A stretch of 64,000 nt of DNA from Oreocharis arfaki (taxonomy: Eukaryota; Chordata; Aves; Passeriformes; Paramythiidae). The notes beneath the pieces are model-generated. The model saw only the letters and a list, made by a program, of their open reading frames with translations, had not been told where the DNA came from and made no database searches. The position numbers were made by a program, and so were the translations under genes. The stretch lies in the NCBI GenBank assembly GCA_013398015.1, contig VZRR01013895.1, positions 558,001-622,000 of the forward strand, read 5' to 3'. Numbering within the stretch: position 1 is the first letter of the stretch; every line of letters starts with the position of its first letter. Shown here in pieces: positions 1-12,515 of the stretch.

Positions 1-3000
1 TAGTGATTTTGACAAAAATCCCCACCCAAAACCCAGTCCTTAAGATTAAATATTAGCAAGTACTAGAGAGCCAAATTAGTCATTTTACTTCCTCACTCTT
101 CAAAGAAAAGGAAACCAAAATTAATAAAAAGCCTCTGATGCATGTAAGATCATTGCCCTGAATCTTCGCCATTAAGTTTTTTTACAGTAGAGATTACCAC
201 ATATCCTTCAGCAAGGATATGTGAAACCCCAGCCTGGATGAAAAGAGTTAACAGCTCACACATTATCAGGGATCCTCAAAATCACTACAGATGTCACCTA
301 CCAGAAGCAGAAATCATGGGGTCTGAAGGACAGGTTTAAAGACAGAGTTTGAGACTTAACACCGAATTTCTCATGTATTTTTGCCTTCTCAGACCACTAG
401 CGTTATCTCAGTAGGCTGTGTGTAAGTCTGATTCTCAGTTTTAAGCAGAGTTCACAAGGTAAATCTCAACAGTGTGGCTTTACAGTGATCCCCTTTGGAA
501 GGCTGAATGTGAATGAAGCTAGAAATTTAAGAAGTCTGGATCAGCACTAGGCACTGGCGCACACTGTCAGCATTTCCTACTACTGTTCAAAGCTGGGATA
601 AGAGTGTCTTGTTATCTCTGAGTTTATTATTCTGCAGACCCACAAACTGTACTATGACAAGAGTTACACTTAAAGCTTCAAGAGACAAGTTTCTAGGTTT
701 ACTGATCTTCCTAAGGCCTGTGGGCAACTAGATCCCAGACTAAATTCTGCAATTGTTTTCACTTGTTTTTCATCCTTATTTAAGGATGCATACCTCTCAG
801 CTCTTTAGCAATTTCCAGTGAAGTAGAAAGGAAAGGGGAAAAAAAAAAAGAATGGTTTTGCACTGACATTTAAACAAAAATCTACCTCTTGAGTATTAAG
901 CACTGCTTCAGCCCCTTACTCCTCCAATGGCATTCAGCTACCATGTCATCAAGGTCAGCATTTATATATTGGAATAAACTCCTAACAATTAGAAATAACT
1001 TCCTGCTGGGTATGGGAGGCAGGATGTTATGAGCCTCCTGCAGGAATAGTGCAACCCTAAAAATTTACCCCTGAATGTTTCGTTCTTTATTCACCTACTT
1101 CACCAAGGCTGGTGAAATGTAGCAAGTGGGGAGACTGTTGTTATCTTTTCTCAGGTGCACTGCCCCTATGGCATCCCTACAGGTCTCTAGGGAGGACTGA
1201 AGCTTTACTCTACAATCTCACAGATTATTTCTATTGTGTACTTGACCCCAAACAGGAGGAAATGAAACATAACCATTTAGTGGGCTGTGAAGCTGGGGAA
1301 GAGCAGGCCTGTGCCTCAGGCATGGCTGGGAGGCAGTGACCTGGGTTGGGTGCCAGCTTCAAGAGATCAGATTCATATACCATGGTGCTATGCACTCACC
1401 AGTGAATTGCAGAATTGCATCTTCTGTCTTTCATTTTCCTCCAGGTGAAACAAAGATGATATCAGCTGAGAGGCGCTCTGAGGTGAAAAAGCCCCTAAGC
1501 CTAACAAATACTGTTGGCTGTAATTTTAACATTTCAGTCCATCTTTAAATGAGTGTTGTTCTTATAAGGGCAAAGCATGATTTTCCTCCACCCTCCGCTA
1601 GAGTAAACTAGGAATCCTGACAACAGCTTCAGGGGTTAACGTGACAGCTACCCACACCCTCTGCACAAAATCCAGACATGTCTTTGTTAAGCAACTGAGA
1701 AAGGATTTCTTTCAAGGCTGTGTGGCTTTTGAGCCTTGAAAAATCTTATTAGTCAGATAGGGAGGAAAAAAGTATATATAAGCAACCTGTTCTAGGAATT
1801 TAGCAGCTTGTGAATAGAAAGAATACAATTATGCTGAGCTGCATGGCCAAAAGTTTAACGGATCACACCCCATATGCCCTAACACAGCCTCACTCTGACT
1901 TGCTGAGCTGCTTTAAGTCCTCTGTCAGAACAGCATGAGCCTCAGCAATTCATTTCACAAGTACAAGACACCAGTGTAAGGTAAAGCTGATGCAAGCTGG
2001 GAGTAGCTGGATCAGTGAGATATGACTCTCATGTCTAAACAGGGCTTTGGGCTGAGCAGAGCTGGCTTAGAGTAACTTTCTCATCACAAAACAGAATGGA
2101 TAAACTAAGCAACTAACGCACTTCCTCTGACCCCCTGGTTCTTAGCTGCAAAGGGAACCATTGTCATCACTAGGCTCTTTTAATTTCAGCACAGTCATTT
2201 CTGAGAATTATTAGTGGTAAAATTCCTTAATAAACCAAGTTGCCTAAAAACTCCAGAGAATAGAGGCTTCCAAATCTTAAAATTTTATTAGAAAGCTATT
2301 TTCTCAAAGACTTCATTTTGAAAATTAACCCCAAGGCTTGGAATAACTCCAAAACCTCAGTGGCTCTTAAAAAAACTAAGCAACCCTTCTCTTCCCATTT
2401 CTTATTTCTTAAATAAACTATGAAACACACACAAAAAACCCCCTTACATCTTAAGTACTTACAGTTTAAAATTTAAGGGGTTTGCTTCAGGAAGCAGTTA
2501 TACAAATAGAAACATTTTGTAACACATCAAGCTCAGGCCCAGTTTTATTACGGTATAACACTGGGCTAATGCCCTTTATTCAGCCAAGTAACAAACACTT
2601 CTAACAGGGTTTCAGGACAGAAACCTGCCTACTCCTCCCCCAGTGAGTACTGCCATTGAAAAGCAGCTGGAAAGCTGCTGCATGTTTAAGAAACATGAGA
2701 AAAAGTCAGAGATCTGATTTAGGCTTCTTATCACACCTCTGAAGTAATCTGGAGACCATTGTTTTATTTACCCATCTAAAACTTGGAGGTAATTCTCCTC
2801 CTGAGCCTTTGCATCAGTTAACCCCAAGTTACTTGTCTACACCAAAGCCAGAGCCTGTATGGCCTTTCTTGTCAGTCCCACAGCAGGCTTTTGCTAGTGG
2901 TGGGAAAAGGAATGCCAGCTCCTGCTTGAAAACCATCCCTGAATCTTCTCAGGTCTTCCCTAAACTAGACACTCTCTTCTCGTTTCCTCTGGCAGGATCA

Positions 3001-4621
3001 TCCTTTCCCTCTCCCCTCTCTGTGTTTGGATGGCAGATACAGCAGTGTACTTTGCTTTCTGCCCTGGGCCCTTGAGCATTCTGGCAATATAATGATTTAT
3101 AAGGAGGAGGTTGGTTGATTTTTCTCCTTCATGCCAGGCTGAGAACTTTGTGAGCTTCCCTCTGGTGGGCTGAGTCCTGCTGATTTCAGTGGGAGGTGGG
3201 AATGCCCTGCACCTTTTTGAAAAGACAGCAAAGGTCCCCCTGGCAAAGGATCTTCCCAAACAAGGGCTTTTTACTATTGCAAAATGGTTCAAAAATTAGA
3301 CTTTAAAAGCCGTAAATTACCCCAGTAAGCCAAGGAATTTGCATTTGTAAAGTACATGCCTGAGGTGCAAAACACATTAACAAAATATACAAATAAACAA
3401 AGCTGTTCAAACCCAAATGCAATTATACATTCAGGGCAAGGTGCCATGGAAATCCATGTCAGCTGTGCATGTATGTTTGAAGGCAACGTTATGCCCTGAG
3501 TCCAAACTGGTTTGTTTTCCCCATAGGGAAAATAAACTAGAAAATACTGGTGCTATCATATTATTTACAGGGTAGCAGTAGCTAAGGAAATTAATTGCAT
3601 TTTGCACTGGGCATTGCCAGTATTCACAGGCACACATCTGAGAACTAGTCCCTTGCCTGAGAGGTGGGTGCTGACGTGCACACCCCTGTCTGTGACCATG
3701 TTAAACGCTGCTCCTTACGCAAGGAGGCTGCTGGCAGGCACCTGGAGGCGATTTAGGTACTGAACCTCTGTTTCCATGGGAGGCCTTTCAGCTCACTCAG
3801 GAATTTACAGTAATGCAATGTATCTGTGCAGCTGCTATATGCAGGCACCACCCAACCTCAGTGGCACTTCTAAAATACCGAGAAGCTAGTGATGGTCCAA
3901 GAGCATTGCAACAATACAGAGATTCATTTTAGTAATCTTCCCCAGTATCCTGGGGACTGTCCTGTGGGTTGAAGCATGACCTTGGAGCAGAATAATTTTT
4001 CATATATATATATCCTGCTACATCAAGGGTGGCTTTGATTACCACACAGCTCAGCCACTCACAATATTTTCATCGCTCTCATGCCTTCCCAGCAAGGACT
4101 GTGGGGCCTTCCTGAGGATAATGGAAAAACAAAACTTCACCGTTCCTGCATGAAGCACATTTTCCTTCAGCATTGCATGGGTATGTCCTTCATTGCCTTT
4201 AGCTTCTGTCATTAGACACTCATATCCAGCTTTTAGCTTTTACTTCCATATGCCCAACTCTTGTGTTTGACGTCATTCAGTGCAATTCCGTGATTTTTAA
4301 CAAATGCTTTGCGAGGCCCACAGGAGGAAGGCTTCAGCCTCTGTGGACAAATCCTAGGGGTTTCCAAAAGGTAACTCAGGTTTCACCTATGCAGCTGAAT
4401 TCCTTGAAGCTCCCTGCTCAAGTCATACAGCCTGTACAGGTGTAGAGACCACAGCCCAGTGCATGCTGCCTACTTTGTACTCGTGGCCAGGGAATCTAAG
4501 GGTGCCGTGAAGCTGCAGAAGCATATGAAGCATGGAAAAGCTGGAAATTATACCCGTGGGGGAACATCTGCATGAAATATCAATATGCTTTTCAGAAAGT
4601 CACTGTCATCAGGCTAAATGA
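1..4621. other. Unique-looking noncoding sequence
   Basis: I recognise no gene or mobile element here. Open frames are short and overlapping on both strands; the longest is 110 codons on the minus strand at 2960-3292, with no recognisable motif. A short (AT)n run sits at about 4001-4013. The sequence is A+T-leaning and CpG-poor, consistent with intergenic or intronic vertebrate DNA. Confidence 0.6.
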
Positions 4622-4650
4622 CCCTATGTAGGTGCCCACACCTACATGGG
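4622..4650. repeat. Short hairpin (inverted repeat)
   Basis: The left arm at 4622-4634 (ccctatgtaggtg) pairs with the right arm at 4639-4650 (cacctacatggg) around a 4-nt loop, with one bulged base. This is seen directly. No family or function is recognised, and a hairpin this short can arise by chance. Confidence 0.5.
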
Positions 4651-4784
4651 ACACTTTCTACAGGTCTACTAATCAGAAGTGGCTGGAGGCAACATTCAGA
4701 GAGGAGTGGTGGGGAGATATCCTAGGCAGGTATTTTGAAGTGTCACACAGCCACAAGACATGTTTTCAAGTGGAAACTTAGGGT

Positions 4785-4847
4785 GTCTTTTCTTTGAAAA
4801 TTTGCTTGTCTTTCGAAAAGGACTACTATACCTTTTCAAAGAAGACA
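4785..4847. repeat. Imperfect hairpin with an extra related arm
   Basis: The arm at 4807-4821 (tgtctttcgaaaagg) is nearly complementary to 4831-4847 (ccttttcaaagaagaca) around a 9-nt loop. A further similar arm lies at 4785-4800 (tgtcttttctttgaaa), so the right arm could pair with either one. No element family is recognised. Confidence 0.45.
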
Positions 4848-7800
4848 TTCAGTTTTTTCTCTGTTTAGACAATGGCTGCCCAAATTACCTGTGTTTTGAA
4901 TATGACCCTTTTTCCTGGTGGCAGTCACAGGTAATGTAACACTGATAAGTTAGGTTAGGCTGATTCAAATCTGATGAAGAGAAGCCTGAAATAGTTTTCT
5001 TGCCTGTCTCCACAGAGATTTAGTGTTAACTCTGGTGGGCTGTTCTGAGGCTTTTTTTTGGGATTTCTTGGGTGAGGAACAGAAAATCTACCAAATTAAT
5101 TCAACAGACAGAACTGCAAATTAAAAAGCAAACAGTATCTCACTAGTATGTCCTTGTTTCATAGTGTCAGCCTCAAGTACCAATACTGCTCCAAACATTC
5201 AATTAGAAAAGCTTTACATTTCATCACAACAAAGTCCTACATACACTTGGTGTTGCATTTCCTTGGTTGCAGGACAACTGGAGCTCTGCTCCTTTTCTAT
5301 TTTGGTCAGGTTTACCTTGTCCCCTTACAGATGCCAAATCTGCACCTCCCCTCAGGTAGTTACTGTTTTCTTTCCTAGGCTGGGTTCTAACTGCAGTGGG
5401 CTCTGTAAGGGCAGATCGAACCTGAGCCCCAGTGGCTGCTGGCCGAAGGGGTTGATCAGAGGCGTAATGTGGCCAAACCATCACCCTACAAGTAAAACTA
5501 CATTGAAAAAATACACTTTTTAAAAGTAGACTTTAAAGTAACAAAACATCCACATGCATGTTCTTCTGTCTAGAAAATTATCATCTCCAGGGAACAACCT
5601 GGTGAAGTTTCGAGCAGCCCTGGAGTTTCTTTGGCTCCATTTTGCTTCCTCCTGGCACCTTTCAGCTAGTTCTTGAAAAAGCATCTCCCCGAAGCTGTGC
5701 CAAGCTCTTTTGTGTATCTGGGATTCACTCCACTGTGAACTGTAATCCCAGGCCAAATGAGTCTTCAAGGATAGCGATTCTGTCTCTTCTAAGACCTCAA
5801 AAATCTTTCAGAACTGGTTTATTGTAGTACAGTTCTCCTTATGCTGGCTTTTTCCAGAAAAATTTTACAAATTGTAAGAAGAAAAGACAGCTGCATAATC
5901 CAAGCACAAGGCATGGCCTGTCTCAAAACACATGAAGATTCCAGAAATTTCTATGGAGCTGGTTTTTTCACTGAGGAATCAAAATACATGAGACTTATCT
6001 CAAGGCCCATACGGACCTTATCTGTAGTTTATTTAGGTGACTATGTGGCCACAGGATCTTCCCAAAACGCAGTGCCCAGTTATGGATGTTGAGCACACAG
6101 TAATAGCCTGAGACAGTGGCAATGAAAAGCAGGTTTTGTGTGTTTTCACTTGTGCACTGAACACTGAGGGAGCCAAAATTCATAGATTCTTTCGAAAAGC
6201 CTGACCTTAGTGACTTGGTCAAAATCCAGTGAGTCACTTGATAAACTGTAAAAAAGGCATGTTGTTGAGTTATATGCATTCATTTTTAACTCAAATTTCT
6301 TTTTTACTCTGAGTTCAAAATAGCTGAATAGCCTATTTCTCATTTCCACTCAACTTGTTTATGATTGAGATAGAGACAGAAGAAAATAAAATTCTGACAT
6401 ACCATGAGAGATCCTGTTACGCTGATGTAAAATTGATTAGGAAAAGCCCAGTTGTGGAATTTTCCAGCAAAAATTTGAAGCTTTGGGAGGGAAAGATAAC
6501 AAGCAGACATGCATTTGTTTATGGGAACTGCAAGTAGTGAAATTTGCTTATCAACAGAAAAAAGGGCAGAATTTGGCCTTACCCTGCATGAAAATAACAG
6601 GAAAACACAACAAAACACATCTCATGAAGTTTAGATTAGATGGGAACTGCAAGTTGCATAGCTCAGCTCAGGAATCCTAAACTTCCCAAGAATACAGAAG
6701 ACCTTGCTTCAAGGGTGTGGGTTCAACCTCTCCCAGGTCACAAAATCCAGGGTTATTTGGACCTGGTACTTTGCAGCAAGGACACAGAAATTTTAATTCA
6801 GATTATAGAGAGAATACAGCTTCCTGCTGGAGCTGACACAAACCTGTCTTAGATAATGATGCACAAATACCTCAGCATTTTCCATTTTTCATTCTATAGT
6901 AGGGAGTGAATAAATAGTATCCCTCCTCCTGGGAAGACTGCAGTAAGTTTTCCTTTAAGTTTTTTCTATGCATTAAACATGCATATATTTATTGTACCTT
7001 GTAAAAGTAGTCATAAAGTTTTTACTGTGGGATGGATATAGATGTAGATGACATAGATTTGCAAGGAGCAAATAATCAACTGCGTGATTATAGGACTATA
7101 TGTTCATTCTGTGATCATCTTTAGTACATTGCAGAATGAACCCCTATAGAGCTAGCGTTTGTAAAACAGCTTTGTAGTCCTCAGATGAAAGACACTACAG
7201 GAGTGCAAGACATTATTATCATTATTCAAACAGTAAGTCAGAAATAAAGCATGAAACTACTGCCAGAGTGACTGTGGGGAGGTGGGAGCAGGGCAGGGGT
7301 GCAAGAGAGGGTGAAACAGCAGCTGGCATTCTCATTTGCTGCCATTAGCACAGATCACATATCTCTATGTGGAGAATCATTTTCTAATTCTACCTTGGGA
7401 GAAGAGAGGGGGGAAAGAGAGAGGCATTCATTCCATGTCATTCAGAAAGGACCTTAAAGACCTATTTATTATGCCACTTCCTTCAGGGAGCTTGCTACAG
7501 GGTTTTGATTTCAGCTACGATATACTGACTGCTGGAGGAGAAAAAAACCACTTCCTGAACTACTGCTCTCCCTTCCTCTTCTCAACCCTGAATTTCACAT
7601 TAGGGTATATTGTTCTCTTTCCCCTTTTCTGTCTGTAATGTCAAAACATACATGCTCATACACACATACACAGCCAGAAGATCTCTGAGAGCTATGAATA
7701 TTCTTGTCTCAATAACCAGGATAGTGGAAAGTAGTCTTGATCCTGTCTAGAATCTAGGAAAAGGTGGTGAGGAATTTGATTAACACTCTCAGGTGGGATT

Positions 7801-10800
7801 CGCAATTATTTAGATCAAAATTCTGTTTGATTTGCTAGGTCCTTAAAAGCTGAACAGTAGAGTTTAAATTATTTTCATTTAATAACAGAGTCATCAGAGC
7901 TCCCACCCTTTGACATGCAGCTCCTGGTCCTAAATGCAGCTATCCTTCTTTACAATTAAGCAACAGTTTTAAATTTCAATTAATTGTGCCTACAGTTCTT
8001 ACCCAATAAGAGGTTTAGCAGCAAATAAGCTGCATTTATCCATTAATAGATGATAAACACAGAGTAAGGAGGAATAATCAGGTTTTAGAGCATCTCTAAA
8101 ACAGACAGCAGACATGTTTTGGTATGACCACATGAAAAAGCATAAAAATTTCAACAGTGTTTGCCTGACCTTCCATCTTCATTAGGTTGTGAGCGGTACA
8201 AGTCAGGGGTCCTTACACATTAATCCACCAATGCAGTCCTCTGCTTTTGTATGTTTCCTTTAGTTTACCAGATATTAAATAGCCAGGAAATCTAGTGGAG
8301 TATTTGAGGGGGTAAAAAAGGAAGAGCATTTCACCACAGGCTAAACCTTTATGTAGTTTGAACTTGGGTAGCTTCATACTAAATCAGTGGAATTGTGCTT
8401 GTTTACTTCAGTGAGAAGCTGTATCTATTTTTTCTAAGCATCTTCCAACTGAACAATGTGCAAGCACAACTCAAGGCCATACTTATATTTAATCATGTGA
8501 CAATATTTGTCAGAAGTGGACTGTCCCTGATTGACTGACTCTCTTGTGCACCTGAATGCAAAAGCCTCCATCACGTAATCTCTATCAAAGGTGCAGGTAA
8601 AAATTTCAGGTTGCCATCACAAATCACCAATGAATAATAAAGAAATTCCCCTTACAACCAAGGTAAATTCCACTCAGATATATATTTGCATTGAACCAAA
8701 TAGGCAAGCTCCTTTGTGGACCTTCAGAGGTGATAGTGAGCCAGGTAAATTATCAACTGCTACTTTTGCCATCCCTTTTTACCCAGCTGGCCCTGCTGAC
8801 TTACCACAGCACATTGTTTGGCTGCCACATGTTCTGAGATTTCACAGATCTAACCACACAGACTGGGCCTCTGACAGCTATTGCTAGAGTTTGTGACACT
8901 GGGATTTTACTTCTATATCAACCAAGAAAAGAAAGCAGGAGCAAGCAGAAGACAGAGAGGTCCCAACTTACTGCTTCATCTTTTGTCCCCCTTCCTTCAC
9001 TGTATTACTGTCCTTTAAAAGCTAGTGGCAAATAGAAAATTACGTGCTACATCGACAGGTTCATGGTCACTGCAAAATGGCTGTTTTTCCCAAATTCTTC
9101 TTTTCCTACATAGTCTCCACTGTTCCAGAGCTCTGCAGAAGCATAAAACAAGAAATAAAGTTGCATTTAAAACACAGGCAGAAAAGGGAAATATGACAAA
9201 AATATCAGGAGAAAGAGAGGGTTTAATGTAATATTTTATGAGATATAAAGCATTTCTACAGGGTTTGCTCTTTAAAGTCCATTATAGTACATTAATTGTG
9301 ATTTTATACACTAAGTGATGGGGTGTACTCCTCCTTAGTATTGAATTTATGAATAAAAGACTATCACCACCCTGTATTAAACACCGGTGAAGGCGTTTCA
9401 CTAAAGCCTTTGGCTACAGAATTCCATTTCTCCAGCTTCATTCACATTCAAATGTTCACACTGATAACTCAGTTCTCCTCAGCCAGGGGAATAAAGGACA
9501 CTCTGATGCCTGATTCCACTTTCAATTACACTGCTGCAACTCCAGAGTAGCTCCAAAGAAGTCAAGTTTCACACCAGTATGAAAATCAGTATAAGAGCGG
9601 ATTTGGTCCAAAGGCTGCTCTGACAACACATCAGTCAAAGGTTTTTCTGTCAGACTGGATGGGTCAGAGTCGATGGTGTAAAAAAACCAGTGACCTGGAT
9701 GGCACTGCAGGATCCCATTTAAACAGTGAAACAAACAGGACTGACCCAACACTTGAATAAGTGCAAAGAGCTCCCCAGCCCCAGTGGGTTGCGCATGATG
9801 AAAGCTGACTTGATGCCTCTGACAGTGATGGGGGCAAGGACAGTGACAAGGAGCTCAGAGGGGAGAGGCAGGGGCGGCACTTGGTTTGCAGTCACCTCCA
9901 CCACCCTTCCCCAAAGACCCAGCTCTGGAAGCCTTGGTGAAATGCATGTGGCCTTGAATCATCCAGCCCTCTCACAAACATAAACCTCAAAACAAGCTTG
10001 GAGTCTGTCCTCAGCCTCACAGCAAGGGGCCGGAGTACTGCCCAGAGTTTATAGCCAGATGTTAACTTTGTAAGCCTTGAAAATATTCCCATTCAAGGCT
10101 GTTTTCTTGTATTCGGGCCTTTTTCCAACTTGGATGTGTAACTCAAAGACCTCCAACGGTCTATCTAAAAATTTATAATATGTTTGCAGAAATTAGTAGA
10201 CACTACCGATGCATAGATACTGCATTCGTTCTGATCTATCTGCACAAATGTTGTGGTTGTTGTAAGATTTTTCTGTTTCCAGGTGTGAAACAATGCAAAC
10301 TTCAAAGTGACTGAAAGTGACTTCCTAAACCAGAAACCTGAAATTTGTATTCATTTTGAGGCAGTTTGAAAAAGTGACCATGTGTTACATAGTTTGATCA
10401 CTGGAGAACTTCAGCATTAACAACAATTTCTCCTTTCCAGAAAAATCTTTGATTTACACTAGCAAAGGTCACGTCCCAAATCTGTGCTCGTATCTATTTA
10501 CTAAACTTTTCACTGATCAGTTCTACAGAACTATAGAGGATGTTTGTGTTCTAGATGCAAGATCAGAGAAGAAATATTAAAACAATAAAGTGATTTTCTA
10601 GGTGAGTCTTTATTGAATTGTCTGCATCAAGGATGGCCTTTCTACAGATAAGGTCTGTTTTCTAAATATTGTCCCAGAAAATTGATCCAAGACCCTAAAT
10701 TCCATACAGCAAATATTAATCTAAAGTGTAACTAAAGCGGAAATCATTAATTTGGAGGGTCACTATCGCCCAGACAGCTATGCTCTAATAATGCCCCGTA

Positions 10801-12467
10801 ACAAGGGCAGCATGATACATTGTTGTGCCAAATACACAAAATCTTATATCTAAATCCATCCAAAATACCTTCATTTTAGCAGAAATTTCTAGCTAACTCA
10901 GGGTTTGTTCATTTCCCTCCTGTGTAATTAGCTGTGGAACTACTTGCTCAGAGCAGTTAATGCTATTCTACTTGGAGTTATCATGCAGTCATGATAACCA
11001 GATACTATGTATTTAACAATAACACACTGGAAGGACCAGAACACAGAGTAAAAATTAATCTATATTCAGTATTGCAACATACACAAGGAGAAAAATCCTT
11101 GCTAGTGGTCTTGCCCTGCACCATCCAGGAAAACAAGAGCTTTCCAGTCGACTTCAGGGGACTTAGGGTTTCACTGATCAGTTCTACAGAAAGCTTGCAT
11201 AGGAGTTGTTGTGACACACAGTTAAAACAGAAAAGATTTGTGGGGTTTACATGTCTCTCAGAATCAAGAGCATGTTTCAAAATTGAATATGTCACTGTAT
11301 GAAAATGCTAAACTTTCAGCTGCTTTATATCTCCATGCCTAAGGGAGAAAGTGGGACAGAGAAGCTCTCAAGCTCCCACTGCCTCTTGCACCTCTACAAG
11401 TGCCCTATTTTGCTTACATTGCCCTTCTTCACTCCAGTCACCCATGGCTCTTCCCTTCCCTTCCCTTGGCACTCCCGAGCAAAGAAGCAGCAGCTCTGTC
11501 TCTCCTTCCCACTGCCAATGTAGAGAGCAGTCTTGTTCCATGCCACTGGGGCTGCAGGCAGCTGGTGAGTCAGCAAGACAGCCATAGCCCTCCTGGAAGC
11601 TGGAGGAATGCATGTGGAGTGCGGCTGGGAAGGGGACAGAGGAAGCACTTGGAAACCAGTCTGTGCCTGTTCAGACCTAGCACTCCTATGATCAATTGTT
11701 TTAATAAAAAGCCTATTTTATTTTACATATTATAGATAGGGCTTTTCAAAGAAAAGTGCTACAGTGCCACAGGCTTCTGCAAACTCCACTTGCTTTTCTT
11801 CTGAATGTTTTCAATTCACTCTAGCTTCCCAGCATAAATGCAGTAAATACTGGGGCAGTGGTTATTTCAGTGAGTCCAACAGTAAATAAAAACATGTGTT
11901 TACAAGGTAAAAGATACAGTACATAAAAAGGAGGCAAGCAGCTAACATGGAAGGAGAGATCACCAGAAAGATTACTTTCTAGCCAGATATCACTGTGCAA
12001 GCCCTGAAGAAGAGTAACCTGAATCTGTAAGCAGGGTGAATCATGGAGGGTAAGAAAGAGGAAGCAAAACATCTCCTTTCTGAAAAAAGACAAGATGCGA
12101 GAGAGATGCTGCTGAGTAATCCTGAGAGTCCTGGGGCAGCTGGGAAAGGCATTAGCAGACTCTCATCCCATGCAGAGACAGTGGTCCTCTCTCATCCCCC
12201 TTCTACTAGCCCTCTTCCTACTCCTCAAGACCACAAGGACTGAATAGATACTGATATTGCAGACTGAGAATAACAGAATCCACCCATGAACCTGGATTCC
12301 CTCATGAAGACTGTGGTTTTGTGTAAAACATGAGATTCTAATATTCCATGGAGGCTATTGAGGAACAAGGGTCTAATCCAGACAAACACTTCAAGCTAGC
12401 AAGGATAAGCGAAGGAAATGAGAAATAACCAACCCACCCAAGGATGTAAGGACAAAATGCTGCAATG
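4848..12467. other. Unique-looking noncoding sequence with small open frames
   Basis: No recognisable gene or transposon was found. Small open frames of up to about 120 codons lie on both strands (for example 5164-5523 plus) and carry no motif I can name. A short (TTCCC)n run is at 11451-11466. A minus-strand frame at 9522-9752 has fairly protein-like composition but no family match; it is listed under findings. Confidence 0.55.
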
Positions 12468-12515
12468 GGAAAAAGAAAAAAACAGCAAACAAAGAAAAAG
12501 AAAAAGGAGAGGGTG
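12468..12515. repeat. A-rich / purine-rich tract
   Basis: A run of A-rich sequence made mostly of GAAAAA-type blocks, ending in a GGAGAGGG stretch. It is low-complexity sequence. No adjoining retroposed gene is visible, so it is not obviously a retroposon tail. Confidence 0.6.

Noticed and set aside
6700..6745. B-box-like 'gggttcaacctc' suggesting a tRNA or tRNA-derived SINE
   Set aside because: No A box, acceptor stem or cloverleaf could be assembled around it, and no SINE body or tail is seen.
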